A stretch of DNA of 64,000 nt from Delphinus delphis (Eukaryota > Chordata > Mammalia > Artiodactyla > Delphinidae). The translations under genes and the position numbers were made by a program. The stretch lies in contig NC_082688.1 in NCBI RefSeq assembly GCF_949987515.2, positions 76,016,731-76,080,730 of the forward strand, written 5' to 3'. Below the pieces are notes generated by a model. That model was not told where the DNA came from. It saw only the letters and a list, made by a program, of their open reading frames with translations, and searched no databases. How positions within the stretch are numbered: position 1 is the stretch's first letter; each line of letters starts with the position of its first letter. This document shows, in pieces, positions 23,571-34,995 of the stretch.

Positions 23571-24692
23571 AAACCTTTAGCAAGACTCATCAAGAAAAAA
23601 AGGGAGAGGGCTCAAGTCAATAATATTAACAATGAAAAAGGAGCAGTTACAACAGACACCACAGAAATACAAAGGATCGTGAGAGACTACTACAAGCAAC
23701 TATATGCTAATAAACTAGACAATCTAGAAGAAATGGACAGATTCTTAGAAAGGTATAATGTCTCAAGACTGAACCAGGAAGAAATAGAAAATATGAACAG
23801 ACCAATCACAAGTACTGAAATTGAAACTGATTTTAAAACTCCCAACAAACAAAAATCCCAGACCAGATGGCTTCACAGGTGAATTCTATTAGACATTTAG
23901 AGAAGAGTTAACTCGTATCCTTCTGAAACTATTCCAAAAAATTGCAGAGGAAGGAACACTCCCAAACTCATTTTATGAGGCCACCATCACCTTGATACCA
24001 AAACCAGACAAAAATACCACAAAAAAAGAAAATTATAGGCCAATATTACTGATGAACATAGACACAAAAATACTCAACAAAATACTAGCAAACCAAATCC
24101 AACAACATATTAAAATGACCATACACCATGATCAAGTGGGATTTATCCCAGGGACGCAAGGATTTTTCAATATCTCCAAATCAATCAGTGTGATACACTC
24201 CATCCACAAATTGAAGAATAAAAACCATATGATCATCTCAATAGATGCAGAAAGAGCTTCTGACAAAATTCAAAACCCATTTATGATAAAACTCTCTAGA
24301 AAGTGGGCATAGAGGAAACATACACAACATAATAAAGGCCATATATGACAAACCAACAGCTAACATTATATTCAACAGGTAAAAGCGAAAAGCTTTTTCT
24401 CTAAGATCAGGCATAAGACATGGAGGTCCAGTCTCTCCACTTCTATTCAACACAGTTTTGGAAGTCCTAGCAATGGCAATCAGAGAAGAAAAAGAAACAA
24501 AAGGAATCCAAATTGGAAAAGAACAAATAAAACTGTTACTGTTTGCAGATGACATGATACTATACATAGAAAATCCTAAAGATGCTACCAGAAAAGTACT
24601 AGAGATCTTCAATGAATTCGGTCAAGTTGCAGGATACAAAATTAATACACAGAAATCTGTCTAATTTCTATACACTAACAATGGAAGAAAAA
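23571..24692 (+). mobile_element. 5'-inverted L1, inverted 5' segment
   Basis: ORF2 sequence in plus orientation from the linker before the RT ('tagcaagactcatcaagaaa') to the end of the RT palm ('acaaaattaatacacagaaa'). The last 47 bp (24638-24684) repeat, in inverted form, the start of the sense segment (23521-23569). This is the layout expected from twin priming, in which two overlapping cDNAs of one L1 RNA are joined head to head. Both halves should be counted as one insertion. Confidence 0.92.
23679..24664 (+). pseudogene. L1 ORF2p reverse transcriptase relic
   Basis: Frames across this span give '[18 protein letters not shown]', '[19 protein letters not shown]', '[15 protein letters not shown]' and [16 protein letters not shown] is the RT catalytic motif. 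Several frameshifts and stops separate the pieces, and the template lacks the endonuclease and C-terminal parts. Non-functional. Confidence 0.88.
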
Positions 24693-25469
24693 ATTCAGTC
24701 AAAAATTATAGTATATATGATGCTTTGTGAAGGAAACTTTTGCCAAGCTTCAACTCTAAAGGGTTCATTACATTTTGGAAAAAGTTGACAATACCCATTT
24801 TTTTAAGGATGATTCAAATTCCTCAAGTTGTGTATGTAAAGATTAGTAGAAATTGAAATCTGTCAATCATTGCCATCATCATCTTTAAGGCAGCCCCTTC
24901 TTAGATTGTTTGACTCAGAAGCTGTGCCCTCTCAGAAGCACCATCGAACATTTTCCATCTCAAATCCTATTTTGAAGCAAGTTGCTCCTCAAATTCAAGC
25001 TTTTAAATAAAATCAGTGTCAAGTAATAAATGCTTTCCCTAATGTAAATTGAGAACTAGGAGAATATAAGGAGGGCCAATGAATATTAAATAGAAGTTCT
25101 ATCCATATTATCAGTCAGCTTGATGGTACTTTGTATGTGCATGTGAATGGGTCTTGTTTTGAAGAGGGCCTTATAATGTGAATAGACAGACTCAGTTACT
25201 GAACATCATGAGAACTTTAAACATTGTGACCAGTGAGAACTGACTTTTAATCTTGTTAAGTCCTATAATAAGATTGTACCATGGAATTCGATACTTGAAT
25301 TCAGCTAGAGCCATGGTTACAATGAGCAAAAAGTTGACCATTAAATCCCCAAACCTTCCAACTTGAAATTCAAAACAAAATTCTAGAAATCAGAGAGTCA
25401 CTGAATTTTAGAACAGCAAAGAAACCTAACCATATACTCTAACTCCTCTCTTCCACCTTACTCCTCTTC
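24693..25469. other. No recognised feature
   Basis: Unique sequence to the right of the twin-primed L1. No convincing target-site duplication was identified for that L1; 'aagaataaatt' at 22409 versus 'aagaaaaaatt' at 24686 is the best weak candidate. Confidence 0.45.
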
Positions 25470-25650
25470 CTTTCTCAAGAAGTAATTGAGTATCTTCTAT
25501 ATTCAAGGCATTGACTTTATTTTATAGATAAAGAAACTGTTATCGAAAAAGATAAAATGGTTTCCCCAAAGTGACTTATCTGAGCTGCGCATTTTTTTAT
25601 GACCATCACAAAATTTAGTTCTGTAGTCGATTGCTCTTTGGCTATGTCAT
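25470..25650 (-). mobile_element. MIR SINE fragment
   Basis: 'ttattttatagataaagaaac' corresponds to the MIR 'ttttacagatgaggaaactg' block in reverse complement, followed by 'ggtttccccaaagtgactta' for the 'gcccaaggtcaca' block. Strongly diverged. Confidence 0.6.
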
Positions 25651-26299
25651 GCTACATAACATTAAAAATGCGAATTTATGAACCTTAATAGGAAACAATG
25701 GCAAAGATTAAAATATGGAAAAATGTTACGAGAATAGAACACTTAATGATATTCAAATAATCTCCAAACAACCAGTGGCAACACAATCAGAGACAGGTCA
25801 ATAGAGACATACTCTTGGTCTCATGTGTGTAACTTTTCATAGGACAAACATTTACGTTCTAAATTTATTCCCTGTGTCTCCTTTATTTCCGGAAAACTTC
25901 TGGCTGGCCAGCTATTTTATTTTTTTCCTGAAGGAATGTAAACTATCACTTGAAAAAAATTATACTTATAATGCCTAGGTTTTAATAAAAAGAAGATGGT
26001 TAATTTAATTAGAGGACTTAGCAAGTGTTGGTTGGATTGTTTACTGGTTTAGATCATCTCAGCAATATTATCCAACTGGAGTGTGTCACTCCCCAGGGTG
26101 TAAAAGAATGCCGACTGGAGATCAGCAGGAAGATTTCAGAACTTCATTTATATTTTAAAATTTGATCCTTTTCTAATTTCTATTTTATGTGGATATGTTA
26201 GGTTAAACGCTATGACTATCAGTTTCAAAGTACCCAATTCTCTTTATAGGGTATAATAAAGATGTGTGATTCATGAAGATGCAGATTAATTTATGGGTT
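25651..26299. other. No recognised feature
   Basis: Unique AT-rich sequence. No gene or confident repeat was seen. Confidence 0.45.
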
Positions 26300-26565
26300 A
26301 AGGGCAAAGGTTCCAGTGCCAGACTGAATTCACAGTTTAAAATAGCTCTATCACTTACCATTTACCTATGTGATTATTGGTCAAGTTTCTAAACCTCGCT
26401 TTGTCCAAATTCTTCATCTGTAAATACAGATGACAGTAAATAATAGCATTTCTCACTTTATAGGATCACCATAAATTTTAAGTGAGCAAATACATATGAA
26501 TTATTTAGTACAGTACTTGGCATATGATAAGCATCTGATAAATGTTAGTTACAAAAGCAATAACT
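26300..26565 (+). mobile_element. MIR SINE, nearly complete
   Basis: Sense MIR blocks in order: 'ggttccagtgccagactgaat', 'agctctatcacttaccattta', 'ggtcaagtttctaaacctcg', 'attcttcatctgtaaataca', 'gtacttggcatatgataagc' and 'tctgataaatgttagtt'. All diagnostic parts are present. Confidence 0.88.
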
Positions 26566-26664
26566 ATTATGTGTATATACTTTGAAAATAGTATAAAAAC
26601 TTTTAAATTTTGATAAGGGTACACAATTAAATACACATGGAGATTAAACAGATAAAGCAATATG

Positions 26665-26800
26665 TATTTCTGTTAAAACTGAACATCTGTTGTATGTAAG
26701 TTCTATGCTAGAACTTGAGGGAATTCAAAATTAATAGGACACAGACTTTGTCGTTTAGGGGTTTAAGGTCTTGCAGAAGTCAACAACAGTGTCCTAGGAA
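26665..26800 (-). mobile_element. L2 LINE 3' fragment
   Basis: 'ctgttgtatgtaagttctatg' followed by a segment matching the 'gataagacacagaccttgcc' block and 'ggtttaaggtcttgcag' resembles the L2 3' end in reverse complement. The match is degraded. Confidence 0.55.
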
Positions 26801-27829
26801 GACTTAAGTAAAAGTGGATGAAAAATGTCTCTACCTTAGATTAAACATGTTGTTTTGTAACTTTATTTTATTAGTAAAAATTTTCAGACCATCATTAGAA
26901 GTAAAATATGTAAAATAGCTAAAAGTAGGGCTATTCTAGCTGAGATAAGGTTGAGATAGCCTATGAGAGTTCTATGAACCATAATTTGAAATTTGAATAT
27001 TGTGAGGCTAAAACTTTAATGGACTGAACTGCCATTTCATTACTCTAAAAAACAGAAATTTTGAAAAGGAGGTATTTTCAACAGGCACTGTTTTATTTGC
27101 CTCCACCCTCTTCTGCTGTCCTTATTCACGTAAAAGTGGGTTGATGGTAGACAGGAAATATCGTATTAATTCATACACAGTACAAGAACAGCTAGCTGTG
27201 TTAGCTGTTACTAACTTTCAAAGGCTCCCAGTCTGCTAATTTAAGTCACAATTTTGTCTGCCACATAGAGTATGGGCCAACTTTCAGAGCCTCAATAATG
27301 CAGCCCAGTCAAATGTAGCTCCAGCCTTTGTAGGACTAAGCATATCAAAACAAGAAGAGATAAAGAGGCAGCTTGAATGGCCATTCTCTCAGACGTCTGT
27401 GCAGTGAGTCATATCAAAAGACCATCAGCAAGTAATATACATATGCTGCAGCCATACAAGAAGCAACATAGTTGAAACAGTTACCTGGTCCTTCATCCCA
27501 CCAGGATTCCCATGTCCTTTCAAGGTTCACTGAGTTAATACCAGGCTACAACTGGACTAATTTGATTCACAACTGGGACAACAAAGACTCAAAGCACTTC
27601 AACCCTGATAAACACTTAACAGATAAAAGGAAAAAAATTATTTAATATCCCTACATCTCAGGACACCATAAATTGAGTCAGACCTCTGTAAAGCAAATTA
27701 GAACTTGAAAAATTTAGGCATAGAGTATGAACATCAGATTATACACATATTTCTATTTATGTTATTGATTTATTCATGAGCATGTAACATATTGTTTAAA
27801 TCTCAAAATTTCTTCTTTGGAGGAGAAAA
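26801..27829. other. No recognised feature
   Basis: About 1 kb of unique sequence with no recognisable gene or repeat. It includes a somewhat GC-richer stretch at 27230-27560. Confidence 0.45.
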
Positions 27830-28015
27830 TAAATGTTTGCAAAGTGTGTACGATGTCTGTCTTGGTAGAAGCCTCACAATAACTTTGGGAGCCAGAGATT
27901 TATTTTTACCAACTTCAAAGAGGTTAAATGGCATGCCCAAAGTCATAGGTCTTGCAACTATCAGCAGAAGATTATGACATTTATTTGTCTGGAGCTAAAG
28001 CTCATGCTTTTCTAC
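27830..28015 (-). mobile_element. MIR SINE fragment
   Basis: 'gaagcctcacaataactttgg', 'caacttcaaagaggttaaatg', 'catgcccaaagtcatagg' and 'ctaaagctcatgcttttc' correspond to consecutive MIR blocks in reverse complement. Confidence 0.72.
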
Positions 28016-28188
28016 AACTATAGTCAAAATTGTCTATTTAGATACAAGCTTCAAAGGGCAAAAGCTTGACTATTCTATTGATGAGATTCTACCTGGCATT
28101 ATTGTTCACATGGTATTAGTTAGTAGGTGTGTCCCACAAAAGACAACTCGATATTTGAAAACATGAGGTCATAAAAAGCTACATTTGG

Positions 28189-28416
28189 GGGCTTCCCTGG
28201 TGGCGCAGTGGTTAAGAGTCCGCCTGCCGATGCAGGGGACACAGGTTCGTGCCCCGGTCCGGGAAGATCCCACATGCCACGGAGTGGCTGGGCCCGTGAG
28301 CCATGGCCGCTGAGCCTGCGCATCCGGAGCCTGTGCTCCACAACGGGAGAGGCCACAACAGTAAGAGGCCCGCGTACCGCAAAAAAAAAAAAAAAAAAAG
28401 AAGAAAAAAAAAAAAG
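28189..28416 (+). mobile_element. CHR-2-like SINE
   Basis: Sense short CHR SINE from 'gggcttccctggtggcgcag' through 'ggttcgtgccccgg' (B box) and 'ctgagcctgcgcatccgg' to a 35-base A-rich tail with GA interruptions. A 12-bp duplication agctacatttgg (28177-28188 and 28417-28428) is perfect, indicating a fairly recent insertion. Confidence 0.97.
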
Positions 28417-28454
28417 AGCTACATTTGGAAATGTTCATGCTATTAAAAACTGTA

Positions 28455-28680
28455 ATAAAAATAAAAGCATCATTTCTTGAATGCTTTCTCTAATCCAGGC
28501 ACTGTTCCAAACAAACACTTAAGAAGTTCATTTAACCCTCAAAACAACCCTTATTATTTTCCACCTTCTACAAATTAAAAACTGAAGCTTAGAGAAGTTG
28601 AGCTACTTGCCACATTCACATGCTCAGTGAATGGCAGAAACAGCCTTAGTATTGAGGATTTAAAAGCTCATTCCTTTAGT
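28455..28680 (-). mobile_element. MIR SINE
   Basis: 'ccaggcactgttccaaacaa', 'catttaaccctcaaaacaacc', 'ctgaagcttagagaagttga' and 'ctcagtgaatggcagaaac' match MIR in reverse complement in the right order. Confidence 0.85.
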
Positions 28681-28879
28681 TAATAATTTAAAATTCCTTA
28701 CAGTGAGTGACAACTTACCTATTGTATTTATTAGGAAAGATTAGAAAGTATTAATTGCCCAACAGAGGCTAAGAAACATTTAAAGCAAGAGTTAAGAGAC
28801 ACAGATGAATTCAAATTTAACATAACACAATGTGTAACTGGCAAATCATGGCCTCCATATAGATTTCGAAAGAATAGGC

Positions 28880-29208
28880 ATGGCCAACTACATTCCTTGA
28901 CTTGTGTTGTTCTTCTCTATTCTCAAAGCCAGCAATGGTGGGTTGAGTACCTGTCATGCTTCTAATCTCTCCTCCTCCTTCTATCTCATCTCCTTGCTTT
29001 AGCTGGGAAGGGTTCTTCCCTTTTAAGGATTTATATAATTAGATTTGGCCCATCAGATAATTTAGGATAATCTCTCCATCTCAAGGTTTCTAATCTTAAT
29101 CATATTGGCAAAATTGCTGTGCCATATAAGGTAAAATATTCAGTTTCCAGGGATTTGGGTGTGGAAATCTTTGGGCAGTGGAAGGGTGGGCATTTTCTGC
29201 CTACCACA
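28880..29208 (-). mobile_element. MLT1 (MaLR) LTR fragment
   Basis: Antisense MLT1 landmarks: 'gatttggcccatcagataat', 'taggataatctctccatctc', 'tgccatataaggtaaaatatt', 'gggatttgggtgtggaaatc' and the terminal 'ttctgcctaccaca', whose reverse complement tgtggtaggcagaa is the LTR start. The distal end is eroded. A non-coding ancient LTR. Confidence 0.82.
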
Positions 29209-29224
29209 TGCCTATTCAGTAATA

Positions 29225-29585
29225 TAAGAAAGTAAACTACTGATTTCGTACAACACAGATGAACCTCAAATTTACTATGCTAAATGAAAATGCAACATAC
29301 TACATGATTCCATTTACATGATGTTTGGAAAAGGCAACACTGTAGATATGGAAAACAAATCAGTGGTTTCCAGGGACTGAGGATGAGGAGAGAAGGTTCA
29401 CTTCAAAGGAGCTGAGGCAACTTTTTGGAGTGATGGAAATATTTTACATCTTTCTTGTGGTGGTAGTTATACGACTATACACATTTGTCAAAATTCACAG
29501 AACTGAACTCTAGAAAGAATGAATTTTACTGTGTGTAAATTATACTGCAATAAACCCAATTCAAAAATATATAAAAAAAGAAAAA
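29225..29585 (+). mobile_element. Old L1M 3' UTR
   Basis: 'tactacatgattccatttaca', 'cagtggtttccagggactga', 'ggtagttatacgactataca' and 'ctgtgtgtaaattatactgc' followed by AATAAA and an A-rich tail. This is a typical L1M 3' end without ORF2. Confidence 0.78.
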
Positions 29586-29854
29586 TATACTATTGCTTCA
29601 CTGAGACATTTTAAATATCAAGATACTAGGATTTTAGAATTATAGGGCAATCTTATTAACATGGTGAGACCATGTCCTTAATTTTCTGAGACTTTCTTGA
29701 TTTCAAACATTCTCCTGAAAGTTTTCTGATGTCAAACATTGTTCCTATGGAACTTCAAATATGCCAGCAGTTTAGTGGGCAAAATATACTTCTTACGCTC
29801 AGAAAAAATCCCATCACGTATCACTTGTTCCAGTTTGGGGTTCGAAACATGATT

Positions 29855-30015
29855 GTCATCATTCTCAAAGGTCACAGCCTATTCCCATTATTTTTAAAGA
29901 AGGAAAATCCAGTGAGATTGAATAATTTGCTTGAGGTCACATATCTCATTAGTTTGAGAGCCAGAAGTAGAATTCAGGTCTCCCAGCTCCAGTCCAATAC
30001 TCTTTCAGTGAACTG
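29855..30015 (-). mobile_element. MIR SINE fragment
   Basis: 'ttgaataatttgcttgaggtc', 'gagccagaagtagaattcag' and 'ctccagtccaatactctttc' are the MIR 5' half in reverse complement. Confidence 0.7.
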
Positions 30016-31689
30016 AAGGATGCATACAAGTCTAAGAGAAACTCTGACTGTTTCTGTCAATCCCTACATTTAAGCATTAATGAGACACCTGTGCAACCAC
30101 ACACCTTGTGAATGGCACTGGAGTTAGCACACACAACTGGAAACAACTGTACCAGTTCCCTTTGCTTTTCTAGATGTGTGTACTGCTCTTGGATCCTGGA
30201 GGAATACAGTTAAACAGCATTAGACATAGAGCTTGGCCAAACAACCAGATACCTTTTGGTGTTGGTTTTACCAATGTGTTCGAGGAATAGGTTGCGGAAG
30301 ATAGCGTTGACACAGGGCACAGAAACGGGAAAGGCAGAGGCAGTGCTGTATTACATAGTTTAATGAAGAGAGCCAGATCACTGTGTGAATGGCAGCTGCA
30401 TTCTCTTCAAAAGATCTCTTCTCAAAGATGCAATTCAACAGAGGACTCTCAATCCAGACTGGGAATAGGGTTTGTTTACCTGCCAAGTCCTTCAAACATC
30501 TGCTCCCCTTCTGTTTCTTTCTTGTTAAAACCCCTGTTTCATCATGGCAGGACATTGAAACTCAGGGAGTACTTTCAGCTAGCTTCAAGTAATAAACAGA
30601 TTACTTGCAGATTCTTACAGTACAGAATTATAGTACGATCTGATTGACAGCATCAGTAATGGAATGTACTCTGTCTTGCAGCTGCCAATTCATGGCGTAA
30701 AAGCTCATTTAATCACATTTCTTAGGATGAATGAGTTTAGGTTGCTTTAATTTTTGATACTTTAGAACAATTTTAATAATAAAAAATCCATGCATTTGAA
30801 TTCATTCACACCCTTCTCCCACTCAAACTAAAACACTCACTTTGATTAAAGAAATGCTTAACGAAGAGTTGAACATGAATTATTCTATGTGTTTGTTTAT
30901 ATCCGCCCTGAGAAAATACCCAAACAAATTGCCTACTGAACTTTTAGAATCCGAAAGCTTGAGATTTGCTTGGTAAGTGAAACATTTGGCAAACGTGTTG
31001 TCACAGTAAGCTATAGAGATAATTCAGCCCAAAACGTCTAATACATTATAGGTAGAGAAAACTAACTGCTGATAGCCAAGCAGAAACTACCGAAAAAACA
31101 TATAGAAGCCAGTTTGATAAAGATTGAAAGTTAGGAAGCCTGAATCCAAGTTCAGTTCTACCATCAATAACGTTTACTGGGGGCCTACTATATGCAGGGA
31201 CTGTGTGCACTGTATTAATTCAGACTCTGGTTGCAAGTAACCTGAACTGTCACTAGCTAAAGAGAATGTATTGGAAATACATTAGGAGCTTCTGAACTCA
31301 ATGGGAAGGATGGAGATGCAGACTTTGAAAATAGGTTAAAGCTATGAATAGGGCCAGGAAGTAGAAACTACAGGAAGTATCTATTCAATATGAACAGATA
31401 CCAAACATTTTCAATTCATTGTCGGTCTGCTTCATATTCAAACTGCAGATTGGATGCATGTGCTCAGCTTATGTCAGGACATCTCCCAGATAAGTGCGGA
31501 AGTTCTGGGCCCACTCAAATACATCCACCAAAGAAGAGAGAATTTCCCCCAAAGAATTTCAGTTGATGTTAAGATGAGAAATGGAATGCTAGATGAGGGA
31601 AAGAAAAACAGAACCAAAAACAACGATTTGAATCCAGTGCCTGATCCTTCACACATCTGCCAATGCGATTTATTTTGTAAATCAAATTA
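30016..31689. other. No recognised gene; mostly unique DNA
   Basis: 1.7 kb without a confident feature. Around 31205-31300 the phrase 'tctggttgcaagtaacctg' resembles the edge of an ancient interspersed repeat, but I could not place it. Reading frames of 60-95 codons here are overlapping and mutually antisense, and show no domain. Confidence 0.4.
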
Positions 31690-32172
31690 AATGCCATCAC
31701 TCTAATGGCTTTTCATTCTATTTAGACTAACCCAAGTTACCTCCCTTGGTTTATTAAGCCTCCTCTCCAATTTTGTCTTGTAGCATTCTCTTTTTCACAC
31801 ACTAATCTTGACACACACTGGCATTTTTCCTCCTCTTCAGACACACCAGTCTCATCCTAGGCCTCTCTATCAAGTGTTCCATTTGCCTGGAATGTTTATC
31901 CTCCCTTATTTTTCATGGATGAGTCCCTCTTGTTCTTTGGACATCAGCTCAAATGTCCTCTCCTCAGAGAACTCTTCCCTGATCATGCAACCTAAAATTA
32001 ACTAGTGACTTTCTATCATAGCACAATATTTTTATTCACTGTTTTAAAAAACAGAATTTTTGTCTGTTTTCCCCAACTAAATCATAAGATTCCAAGAGAG
32101 TAGGAAACCTCTTTGCATACTAGGCAGTTCCTGGACCTAGTAGGCACTCAGAACATATTTATTGGATAAATA
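31690..32172 (+). mobile_element. L2 LINE 3' end
   Basis: Sense L2: 'ccatttgcctggaatgttta', 'acatcagctcaaatgtcctc', 'agagaactcttccctgatca', a 'ataagattccaagagagtagg' equivalent of the 'taagctccatgagggcag' block, and the end 'tagtaggcactcagaacata' with 'tttattggataaatag'. One of the best preserved L2 copies here. Confidence 0.85.
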
Positions 32173-32340
32173 GTTCTCATAATAACCCTAAGTAATAGGT
32201 ATTACTATTTTCACTTTATTGAAGAGGACACTGAATTTAATAAAAGTTAAGAAAGGTGCATGTCAAAAATTTATGTACAGCATAATTCAAAGTCAGATCT
32301 GTTCAGATCCAAGGCCAGGGTCTGGCATATACCGATTCTG
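32173..32340 (-). mobile_element. MIR SINE fragment
   Basis: 'ataataaccctaagtaatag', 'attactattttcactttattg' and 'gaggacactgaa' followed by a degraded remainder match MIR in reverse complement. It abuts the L2 end. Confidence 0.65.
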
Positions 32341-32945
32341 TACCATGAGCTGTGTGACTTGAGGTGAGTCACTGGACAGAAAAATTATTTTACAATTTTC
32401 TAGCAGCATAAACATTTTTTCCCTAAGTGAAATCATATGTACAACCTCAATAAATTGCTCATTTCATATGTTCAAAGATATAATATTTACTTATTATGAA
32501 ATCAACCAGTGAAAGTAATAAGGTTGTCCTGCCAAACACATTTTAAAGGCTTATTTTGGTTGCATATGTTGAGGAAAACCCCAATTTACTCATACACAGC
32601 GCAAATGGTGAACTTTTAAAAACTGACTTCCTTGAAATCTCAGGATAATCATCAGTTAGAGATATGACAGGAAATGCTTTACTCCAACTGTGCCCTGGAG
32701 GGCGTTAACCTGGAAGCATGTGCTTATGTATTGTTGGTCCCCAACATAGTAAAATTTGATGTATAGCACTACTCAGAGAGTGCACTATTTATTGTTATGT
32801 GCTCTAAAATATAGTTTTTACATTCTATATATGTAAAGAAACATTTGTGGAATTCTGGAAACATCCTCAAGGAATTTACAATTTGTAATCGGTGGACCTA
32901 ATAGTATCCAGGATTACCTGTAACTCTCATACTCTGTAAGCAAAT
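32341..32945. other. No recognised feature
   Basis: Unique AT-rich sequence; no gene or repeat recognised. Confidence 0.45.
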
Positions 32946-32957
32946 TCTATGTCTTTT

Positions 32958-33163
32958 TTTTTTTTTTTTTAATGGTACGCGGGCGTCTCACTGTTGTGGC
33001 CTCTCCCGTTGCGGAGCACAGGCTCCAGACGCGCAGGCTCAGTGGCCATGGCTCACGGGCCCAGCCGCTCCGCGGCATGCGGGATCTTCCCGGACCGGGG
33101 CACGAACCCCTGTCCCCTGCATCGGCAGGCGGACTCTCAACCACTGCGCCACCGGGGAAGCCC
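32958..33163 (-). mobile_element. CHR-2-like SINE
   Basis: Antisense short CHR SINE with a T tract as its tail, 'ctcccgttgcggagcacagg', 'ggcacgaacccctgtcccct' and 'cgccaccggggaagccc'. The 12-bp duplication tctatgtctttt (32946-32957 and 33164-33175) is perfect. On the element's strand the site reads TC/AAAA. The SINE keeps many CpGs, which fits a young copy. Confidence 0.97.
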
Positions 33164-33175
33164 TCTATGTCTTTT

Positions 33176-33475
33176 GATATAACTATATTCACTCTGACAA
33201 AAGAACATAAGAAGCCCAAATGACTACCAAAGTAGTCTTGAAATAAGCTGTAAATACTCAAGAGCAGCATCAAAGCAAATGTACTTTCAGAGACCTATGG
33301 CAGGCCAACATACAACCTATGGCAGTAACCAGTCACAATTAATCACTGTTACCTGTTTTAAAAAATAGAAGGGTAAGAGCACCATATATCAGAATAAGAG
33401 GATGAGAAGGAATAACTGGACCCATAATTTGTAAAAAAGCTGATATAAATAATCCATGGCACTATTAAAAAAAAA

Positions 33476-33476
<1 letters not shown>
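33176..33476. other. No recognised feature
   Basis: Unique sequence between the SINE and a microsatellite. Nothing recognised. Confidence 0.45.

Positions 33477-33521
<45 letters not shown>
33477..33521. repeat. (TG)n microsatellite
   Basis: About 22 uninterrupted TG units preceded by a short A run. Confidence 0.97.
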
Positions 33522-33523
<2 letters not shown>

Positions 33524-34039
33524 TACTGTGTGTATGCTACCCCTAAAATACTAACTGGTGATAAAAGCAGATAGATAGGTTAATGAAGCTAACCAGAAAA
33601 CTGAATGATACAAACATGTTTCTAAGTATCTTCCTTTCTTTGCAGATTCTATAAAAAAATCATAAGTGCTTATGTAATCAAAAGTACTCGTGTGATATAC
33701 TGGGGAAACTATTTGTCTAAAAACAAAATATTGGATGAGGGAGGCTAATAATTAGAGGCAGAAGGATATTAACCATGAAGCTAAGGAAATTTAGGATTCT
33801 AAGCCTTTTGCTGGCATGGGGCCTTGTCAAGGTCCAATGCCTGGTTTTGTATTAGTAATGTTTCATTTATTTCCATAATAATAGCACCAACACTGCTACC
33901 TCTGCAAATTTTATAAGCTTCAGACCCCACAAAACCTGAATCTGCCTCTGGTTTCAGTACTGGGTTTTTAATAATGAGAGAATCCAGTATAGTCTTTAGT
34001 ATCAGTATGACTATGAAAGGGGTGATTATATTTCACAAG
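33522..34039. other. No recognised feature
   Basis: Unique AT-rich sequence; nothing recognised. Confidence 0.45.
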
Positions 34040-34335
34040 TCTCTCCCTTACCCTTTTGATCAATCTCTCTCTCTCCATTCTCTCTCTTTTCTATCTCCCT
34101 TGATACTGTATTTCTTCCCCCCACTCTCTCCCAACAATTTCTCTCTCTTTCTCTTTCCCTCTGTCTCTCCTTCTATCTTAGTTCTTTCCTTTTCCATTTC
34201 TCTCACACATAGTCTCTCAAACTCTTGCCTCTTCTATCTCTTTTTCTCTTTCTCAATCTTCTCCCTATCTTTGTTTCTGTCTCTCTGTTTCTCACTCCAT
34301 CCATTCTCTCTCTCTCTCCCTTCTCTCATACTTAC
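34040..34335. repeat. Long polypyrimidine (TCTC-rich) tract
   Basis: Nearly 300 bp where C and T predominate on the plus strand, in TCTC, TTTCTC and CTCTCTCC units with scattered A and G. The Ser/Leu/Phe-rich 130-codon frame over it is a product of composition, not a gene. Confidence 0.88.
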
Positions 34336-34804
34336 CAAGGCAGCCTTACCATCCCCCTCCACTTGACTAAACTTTATACAGTCAATTTCTTCCTGACTGT
34401 AGGTCCCTGACCCCTCTTTTCCTGGAGCATTTACTTTAGTAAAACTTGTAAATTCCTCTCTGCCCCTGTGAGCTGTAAATCTTCTCCCAAACTCTTGCCG
34501 GTTTTATAACTCAAGGAAGACTTTCTCCAGGACCTGGGAGTCACCCTCTGAAATGTAATCATCAAGGAAGATTGTACCCCTAGCTCCCAGTCTCCATGGG
34601 AGGGTGGGAGCCTCACAAGCACCAATTAGCATTATTCTAGCCTTCCCAATTCTTCATTTCCCTTGTGTGTTCATTAAAATCTTACTTTCTTTGATTTCTT
34701 ATTGTTTTCTTATTGTTTCTTATTGATTTCTTAATGTTTTCTTATCTAAAAACATTTACTCTTCTGTATCACCGCATCTTGTTTGTTTCTTATACAGCTT
34801 TTTA
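34336..34804. other. No recognised feature
   Basis: Unique sequence. A small TTTCTTATTG repeat cluster occurs at about 34695-34745, probably local slippage. Confidence 0.45.
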
Positions 34805-34995
34805 CCCCAATTAGTAATTACTTTATTTGTTGTTCATTCATTTATTGCCCGGTTCTTGCCTTAGACTGTATGTTCCATGAGATCAGGGACCATATTTGAA
34901 TTTTTCATTGTTTCTTTTTTTTTCAATCCTCAGAACATGGCATCCTAACACATAGTGCACACTCAATGAATTTGTTTAAAATAAGTGATTGAATA
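34805..34995 (+). mobile_element. L2 LINE 3' end
   Basis: 'cttagactgtatgttccatg', 'agatcagggaccatatttga' and 'tagtgcacactcaatgaatt' are the last L2 blocks in sense orientation. Confidence 0.78.

Noticed and set aside
33974..34366. 130-codon Ser/Leu/Phe-rich plus-strand frame
   Set aside because: Product of the polypyrimidine tract, with no domain or signal beyond low complexity.
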